From contig NC_063169.1 of the NCBI RefSeq assembly GCF_023159225.1, positions 55,019,934-55,083,933 of the forward strand: a DNA stretch of 64,000 nucleotides, given 5' to 3'. The notes under the pieces are model-generated. The model saw nothing but the letters and a program-made list of their open reading frames with translations. It searched no databases and was not told the DNA's origin. Both the position numbers and the translations under genes were made by a program. The DNA is from Perognathus longimembris pacificus (taxonomy: Eukaryota; Chordata; Mammalia; Rodentia; Heteromyidae). Positions 58,730 through 64,000 of this stretch are shown one piece after another (within the stretch, counting starts at the first letter, position 1; each line of letters starts with the position of its first letter).

Positions 58730-58948
58730 GCTGGGCCCCGGTGGCTCATGCCTGTAATACTAGCTACTCAGAAGGCTGAGATCTGAGGACTGTCATTGGA
58801 AGCCAGCCCAGCCAGAAAAGTTCCCATGAGACTCCATTTAACCACTCAAAAACTGGAAGTAGTGCTATGGCTTAAGTGGTAGAGCACAAAGAGGCTTAGG
58901 GACAGCTCCCAGGCCGAGTTCAAGCCCCACGACTGAAAAAAAAAAAAG
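58730..58948 (+). repeat. B1-Geo SINE
   Basis: Head GCTGGGCCCCGGTGGCTCAT. A deletion in Geo removes GCTAGCCTTGAG (GAGCACAAAGAGGC). A tail of 13. Confidence 0.88.
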
Positions 58949-59074
58949 TAATATGTCTGAAATTAGAAAGATGAAAAGCTTTAATCTATAAGGAAAAATC
59001 ATTTTTTAAAATTAACTTCAGTCTCCAATGATCTATGTTCTTCTGAAAATTTGTTCTACAAAATAGCGGCCCAA

Positions 59075-59277
59075 GGGGCTGGGTATGTAGCTTAGTGGTA
59101 GAGTGCTTGCCTAGCATGCATGAAGCCCTAGGTTCAATTCCTCAGTACCACATAAACAGAAAAGCCCAGAAATGGTGCTGTGGCCCAAGTGGCAGAGTGC
59201 TAGCCTTGAGCAAAAGCAGCTCAGGGACAGTGCCCAGGTCCTGAGTTCAAGCCCCAAGACTGGAAAGAAAAAAAAAG
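59075..59277 (+). repeat. IDL-Geo SINE, older type, near complete
   Basis: Good example of the older form: GTAGCTTAGTGGTAGAG, TAGCATGCATGAAG, GCAGCTCAGGGACAGTGCCC, GAGTTCAAGCC. Confidence 0.93.
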
Positions 59278-59604
59278 CCAAATCTTTCTGCTGGATGGTG
59301 TGTCTGTGTGCATCACTCTCTATTTAGATACTTAGAAAGAGCAGCCTCAGTTTCTAAGTTATCTAGAAATTATCTAAAATGTTCTCATAATGAGTACAAG
59401 AGCATCAAATTCAACAGAAGGCAAAGGATTCTGTCCTGTCACGTGCCTTATTTTCCTTTTTAAGGGACTAAATGTACAAAAGACAACTTGGATTAACAAG
59501 TAAGGAATGAATATAAATCTGAACTACTTATCCCAGGACTTTTGCCTAAAGTAAAACTCACCAGGATTCTTGAGAACTGTCCCAAGAATGGAGCCTAGAG
59601 CTTC

Positions 59605-59655
59605 TTCTCTCGCAGCCACAGCCAGCACTCTACCAGCGAGCTAAGGCCCAGCCCC
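59605..59655 (-). repeat. ID-like fragment
   Basis: Minus strand GGGGCTGGGCCTTAGCTCGC and GGTAGAGTGCTGGC: 5' half of a tRNA-Ala SINE only. Confidence 0.5.
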
Positions 59656-59935
59656 GTGGGGCATCTTATAATTGCACTTCTTGGCCTGACTTAAGTAAGT
59701 CTTTGATGCTAACACAGCAACCACATCCGTTGTTATTTTAAAAAATCTGTTCAGTTATGATCCCAAGTTTTACATACTAAGCCAACCTAGATGAATCAGG
59801 ATATGGAAGGCATTCTTGGCGATCCACTGGAAGCCCTTTAACCTCGGTACACATTCAGCTCAGATGCTGGTTTCTGTGCCTAGAGCTCACTTGCACCTGT
59901 CATGCAGAAAGCCTTGGTGACAGAAACTTGGTTTT

Positions 59936-60171
59936 AAAAACTCAACCATAGGGCTGGGGATATGGCCTAGTGGCAAGAGTGCTCGCCTCGTATACATGAA
60001 GCCCTGGGTTCGATTCCCAAGCACCACATATATAGAAAATGGCCAGAAGTGGTGCTGTGGCTCAAGTGGCAGAGTGTTAGCCTTGAGCAAAAAGAAGCCA
60101 GGGACAGTGCTCAGGCCCTGAGTCCAAGGCCCAGGACTGGCAAAGAAAAAAAAACAAAAAACTCAACCATA
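59936..60171 (+). repeat. IDL-Geo SINE, young, 15-bp target duplication
   Basis: AAAAACTCAACCATA at 59936-59950 and 60157-60171 flanks a full copy; A tail interrupted by G and C. Confidence 0.95.
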
Positions 60172-60346
60172 GGCAAACCCAAAATGGCTGGCTACAAGGT
60201 TTCTTCTTAAATCAGGAACTGTATCACAAAAATGCAGGAATTCATTGAACAGCACAGACAGAACAGAACAGAACAGGGGGGGAAGCACTTTTCAAGTTAC
60301 AAATCTCCAGCACAAGTACATCATTTCTTAGAATTCCAACAAGACT

Positions 60347-60552
60347 GGGCCTGGGAATGTGGCTTAGTGGTAGAGTGCTTGCCTAGCATGCATGAAGCCC
60401 TGGGTTCAATTTCTCTGTATCATGTAAACAGAAAAAAAGAAGTGGTGCTGTGGCTCAAGTGGTAGAGTGCTGGCCTTGAGCAAAAAAGCATCTCAGGGAC
60501 AGTGCCCAGGCCCTGAGTTTGAGCCCCAGGATTGGCAGAAGAAGAGAAAAAG
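60347..60552 (+). repeat. IDL-Geo SINE, older type
   Basis: GGCCTGGGAATGTGGCTTAG start; part of the linker is lost (AACAGAAAAAAAGAAGTGG). Confidence 0.92.
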
Positions 60553-61175
60553 GAATTATAGGAAGACTGCAATGTAGATGCTGGAAAATGGGAACAAAGC
60601 ATTAAGTTGGAACTTCAAACAAGTAATGAAGTTTGAGTTTTAAAGGTATTACTTGGAAATCTTGGCTGACTTAAAAGAAGATACAAAGAAATACTCTAGG
60701 AAGTACCATGTAGCCTTCTTCCAGCCTCTCCCGAGGTCAGCATCTAACCTAACTATAGTACAAAAGTATTTTTACACACCCACACCTACATACACCCCAG
60801 GAAAAGGACAGTGGTACAACCCATATATCTCATTCAGATTTTACCAAGTATAAATGACAGAGAGAGACAGAGAGACAGAGAGAGAGAGAGACAATGAAAT
60901 GACACAATTCCATGTCACTTGGTAGAATTCCCACCACAATCAACATCAACTCACCACAGACTTCTTACTACTCTCAAAAGTCAGGCCCATCCCATCCATA
61001 CCTCCTAACAACCACTAACCGCATCCCTATCTCTATAATTATGTTACTCCAAGAATGTTATTTAAACGGAATCATGCAGTGTACTCCCTTTGGAGATGAG
61101 TTCCTTCTTTCTCTTAACATACTTTCCCTGGGGTTCTTCCAAGTTGTTCTGTGCATCAATAGTTTCTTCCTTTTT
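60553..61175. other. Non-coding sequence with a GA-rich patch
   Basis: (AGAG)n / (GACAGAGA)n at 60857-60892. About 60950-61175 is reminiscent of an old LINE end (TTACTCCAAGAATGTTATTT) but is not secure. Confidence 0.35.
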
Positions 61176-61421
61176 AACAGAGTATTGTTCTTTTTCTTTT
61201 TCTTTTTTTTTTGCCAGTCTTGGGCCGTGAACTCAGGGCCTGAGCACTGTCCCTGGCTTCTTTTTTGCTCAAGGCTAGCACTCTGCCACTTGAGCCACAG
61301 CGCCACTTCTGGCCATTTTCTGTATATGTGGTGCTGAGGAATCAAACCCAGGGCCTCATGTATACGAGGCAAGCACTCTTGCCACTAGGCCATATTCCCA
61401 GCCCCAACAGAGTATTATTCT
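61176..61421 (-). repeat. IDL-Geo SINE, young, 16-bp target duplication
   Basis: AACAGAGTATTGTTCT at 61176-61191 and AACAGAGTATTATTCT at 61406-61421, one mismatch. Full-length minus-strand copy. Confidence 0.94.
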
Positions 61422-61997
61422 AAAGTATAGGTGTACCCTATTATATGTGCACACATGTGTGTACTGTTTAAACATGTTTAGTTTTAGGTAAAAGTGTTGA
61501 AATATTTTCCAGAGTGCCAACAATAAAGAAATAATCCAGTTCTCAATATCCTCAATTAGCATTGTATTACCATTAACTTTTAATTTTTACCATTCTGGGA
61601 CATGTACAGTTGTATCACATGATTTCCCTAGTGACAAAATCAGGTCAAGCAGCTTCATGGCTTGTTTGCCATCTGAACCACCTCTTCAGTGAATGTCTGT
61701 GCATGGCTTTGCCCTGTTGTCTAAGTGGACTGTGTGCTTATCACTTGGAAAGGGAGTCCTGGGAATCAAACCCAGAGCCTTATTCACATTACAAAAATGC
61801 ACTCTACATTTCCAACTTGGATTGTGTTTAGATGTAGTGTAAGAATGATTTGTCTGCCCCAAAGATTTCATGTTTCTTCCCCATAACCTTCAAATAGTTT
61901 TACATTCAAATCAATGACTCATTTTGAGTTAATTTTTCTACAAAAAGTGAGATTGAGAATAAGATTTGCTTTTCTTTTGGGGGGGAAGGGGGCCAAG
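61422..61997. other. Non-coding unique sequence
   Basis: About 61757-61815 may hold an eroded ID on the minus strand (CCTGGGAATCAAACCCAG). No exon seen. Confidence 0.35.
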
Positions 61998-62212
61998 GGG
62001 TGCCAGTCCAAAGGCTTGAATTCAGGGCCTGAGTGCTATCCCTAAGAATCTGTATACTCAAGGCTAACACTCTCCCACTTGAACCACAGCACCACTTCCA
62101 GCTTTTTCTGAGTAGTTTATTAGAGATAAGAGTTTCATAGACTTGCTTGCCCTAGACGGCTTCGAATGTTGATCCTCAGATCTCAGCCTCCTGATTAGCT
62201 AGGATTACAGCC
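61998..62212 (-). repeat. B1-Geo SINE
   Basis: Minus strand, both halves; head ends GATTAGCTAGGATTACAG and is cut short there. Confidence 0.87.
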
Positions 62213-62354
62213 GAGCTAAGATTCTTTTTTTAACTAATGGATTTACAATTACATCAGCATCATTTGTTGGAACAGCTATCGTTCAAGTTCCCTTGAATTG
62301 CTCTTGCTCTTCATTAGTAGTTGAGCTTACTTGACGGACACAGTGGTTGGTGCA

Positions 62355-62710
62355 TGTTGGGGATTCACGCTGCCCTTCTCCCAGCTCTAGGGCAGTGTAA
62401 AAAGCTAGCCACTCCCATCTTCCGGCTTCAACTGGAAGAGAAGTCCCCGCCCCTGGGGGGCGTGCCATCATGGCGGGGACTTCTACAGAGACCCAGCTCT
62501 TGGGGGGCTGTAGTCTCCGCCCACAGAGGAAGTTCCATGACATCACCTGATGGGCAGCCCAGTTCAGCCAATTAGCTAGTCACCCCAAGTCCCTCCCCTT
62601 CCGCCTTTGTCACCGTAATAAATTCTTCTGCCCGCCCCCTGGGAGGGTGAGACTCATTCAATCCTCAGACTGTCTCCTGGGAGCCTTCCTTTCTGCGCTG
62701 ACCTCTGACA
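62355..62710 (+). mobile_element. Probable solo LTR of an endogenous retrovirus
   Basis: Starts TGTTGGGGATTC and ends CCTCTGACA, with LTR-like organisation: GC-rich upstream block with CCCCGCCCC and ATCATGGCG (YY1-like), CCAAT at 62568-62572, AATAAA at 62617-62622, then a C/T-rich downstream part. No gag, pol or env sequence is visible. A target duplication is not evident with these ends, so the true 3' border may lie further right: CTCTTTCA near 62816-62823, followed by TTTGGGG, also looks like a gammaretroviral U5/primer-site junction. A CpG-containing promoter of another kind is the alternative. Confidence 0.5.
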
Positions 62711-62884
62711 CGTGAGAGGGGATGGGGGGAAGGTTTTCGGCAACTCTCTTCTCAGCTAAACGCGATCCACAAGAGCACATTTTGCCTTCTGCGGGCGGGA
62801 GACAAAGCCGAGTGCTCTTTCATAATTTGGGGTTCAGGCATTTTCCCCGGGAGATAGGGGGAAAAAGGGATCCCAGAGATCCCA

Positions 62885-62975
62885 ACAGGTGTACATGTAT
62901 TATCCTAGCACTCAGGAGGGCTGAGGTGGGATGATAGTGAGTTTGAAGGCATACTGGACCCCACAGTAAAACTAT
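62885..62975 (+). repeat. B1 monomer
   Basis: ACAGGTGTACATGTATTATC, CTAGCACTCAGGAGG, then GTGAGTTTGAAGGC: 5'-damaged B1, no Geo. Confidence 0.65.
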
Positions 62976-63275
62976 GCAGGAGGAGAAGAAGGAAGAGAAG
63001 AAGGCAGCAAGGAAGGCATATTTAGGTAGATCTATTATGCTGCACTAATCTATCTCTACCCATTCCCCACTATCACAATGTCTAGTATATTGTAGCTATG
63101 TAGTTGACTTTAACATTTGGAAAAATAATTCCTCTCACTTTCCTTTTCTTTTTCCAAGGGGTTTGGGTGTCAGAAGTTATGTTAATTATGCAGATCAATT
63201 TAGAAGGCAACTGAAATATTATGGTGTATCTTCCTATCCAAGAACATAGTATGGCTCTCCTGGTACTTAGGTCTT
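62976..63275. other. Non-coding sequence
   Basis: A/G-rich B1 tail, then unique sequence; nothing recognised. Confidence 0.35.
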
Positions 63276-63279
63276 TGAA

Positions 63280-63337
63280 TTCTGTGTGTGTGTGTGCACG
63301 CGCGTGTGTGTGTATGCACGTGCACATGTAGGTGTGT
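63280..63337 (+). repeat. (GT)n with GCGCGC core
   Basis: GTGTGTGTGTGTGCACGCGCG then GTGTGT and TGCACGTGCACATG: strongly alternating, Z-DNA-prone, and the tail side of the next SINE. Confidence 0.9.
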
Positions 63338-63339
63338 GT

Positions 63340-63576
63340 CTCAGTCCTAGGGCTTGAATTCAGGGTTCAAACGCTGTCCCTGAGCTTTTGTTCTCAAGGC
63401 TGGCACTCTACAACTTGAGCCACAGTTCCACTTCTGGCTTTTCTGGTGGGGAGAGGTTAATTAGAGATAAGAATCTCATATATAGACTTCCTTGTGGGGC
63501 CTTGCTTCAAACCTCAGTCCTCAAATCTCAGCCTCCTGAGTAGCTAGGATTATAGATGGGAGCCACTGATATCTGG
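63340..63576 (-). repeat. B1-Geo SINE
   Basis: Minus strand, complete: Geo (CAGTCCTAGGGCTTGAATTC), linker GAGGTTAATTAGAGATAAGA, head to GGGAGCCACTGATATCTGG. Its tail is the GT/CA array on the left. Confidence 0.9.
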
Positions 63577-64000
63577 ACATTTCTTTCATCAGCATTTTCT
63601 AATATTTTGCATATGGATAGTGTATTAGATTTACACCAAGGCACATCGTTTTCTTTAGAGTAAACAAGAATGCTACATTTTATTTTCAATTTCCATAGAA
63701 ACACAAGTGATTTTTACTTACATGTTGGTAGGATTATGTTTAATGTTTAGTTCACCCAATTCGACATTTTTCAACCAAAAGTTTGGAGCATTTATCACAT
63801 CCCATAGATAATGCAACAAAGAGAATCCACTTGAAACTGAACATGGCATACTTTCTGGGTTTGTTTTTATCTATGGAGAGTATTCATAAATGTTTACAGT
63901 TATACTGTCATTATCAGAATCCTTGCATTGAAAATCCGTGCTGTGAAAAATTAAGACAATTCCTTACAAGAGATAAATCTAAAATGGATAAGACATTTTC
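63577..64000. other. Non-coding unique sequence
   Basis: AT-rich; nothing recognised up to the window edge. Confidence 0.35.

Overview
This is a mammalian (rodent) genomic window, almost all of it non-coding. The source lineage can be read from its repeats. About 24 copies of a dimeric SINE are present: a tRNA-Ala(ID)-like left half joined to a right half containing GTGGCTCAAGTGG and GAGTTCAAGCCCC blocks. This matches the published IDL-Geo SINE, which is restricted to Geomyoidea (kangaroo rats, pocket mice, pocket gophers). About 26 further copies carry the same right half (Geo) behind a 7SL/B1-like head; I call these B1-Geo. The species cannot be fixed further from this window.

The one coding exon I recognise is on the minus strand at 36825-37026. 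It is 67 codons plus one base, ending at a GT donor, and matches from memory an alternative first coding exon of NHSL1 (Nance-Horan syndrome-like 1, a regulator of the SCAR/WAVE-Arp2/3 actin pathway). A CpG-rich block with CCAAT and GC boxes lies just upstream on that strand (37380-37840). Everything at lower coordinates (1-36.8 kb) would then be the first intron of this isoform, read right to left. The region above 38 kb would be 5' flank or the intron of longer isoforms. A second, weaker candidate first exon lies at 13945-13960 minus, with its untranslated leader extending to about 14200: five codons and a donor in the same splice phase.

Layout: 1-13.9 kb, intronic sequence with SINEs, a MER2-type DNA transposon fossil (3.9-4.3 kb) and a retroposed L1-type 3' end with a perfect 14-bp target duplication (10.3-10.6 kb). 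13.9-14.2 kb, candidate leader exon. 14.2-36.6 kb, intronic sequence with SINEs, two tetranucleotide expansions (28.6 and 31.4 kb) and some old tRNA/7SL composite SINEs. 36.8-37.9 kb, NHSL1 exon and CpG-island promoter. 38-62 kb, dense SINE territory including young IDL-Geo copies and a same-site double insertion at 51.1-51.5 kb. 62.3-62.8 kb, a probable ERV LTR. 62.9-64 kb, B1, B1-Geo and a GT repeat.

No rRNA, functional tRNA, CRISPR or bacterial-type gene is present. The many short open frames mostly come from SINEs, microsatellites or chance. The most unusual material is SINE evolution (one 3' module on two different 5' heads, with older composites that may show its tRNA origin), the alternative NHSL1 first exons, and a marked number of G/C homopolymers of 10-15 bases.
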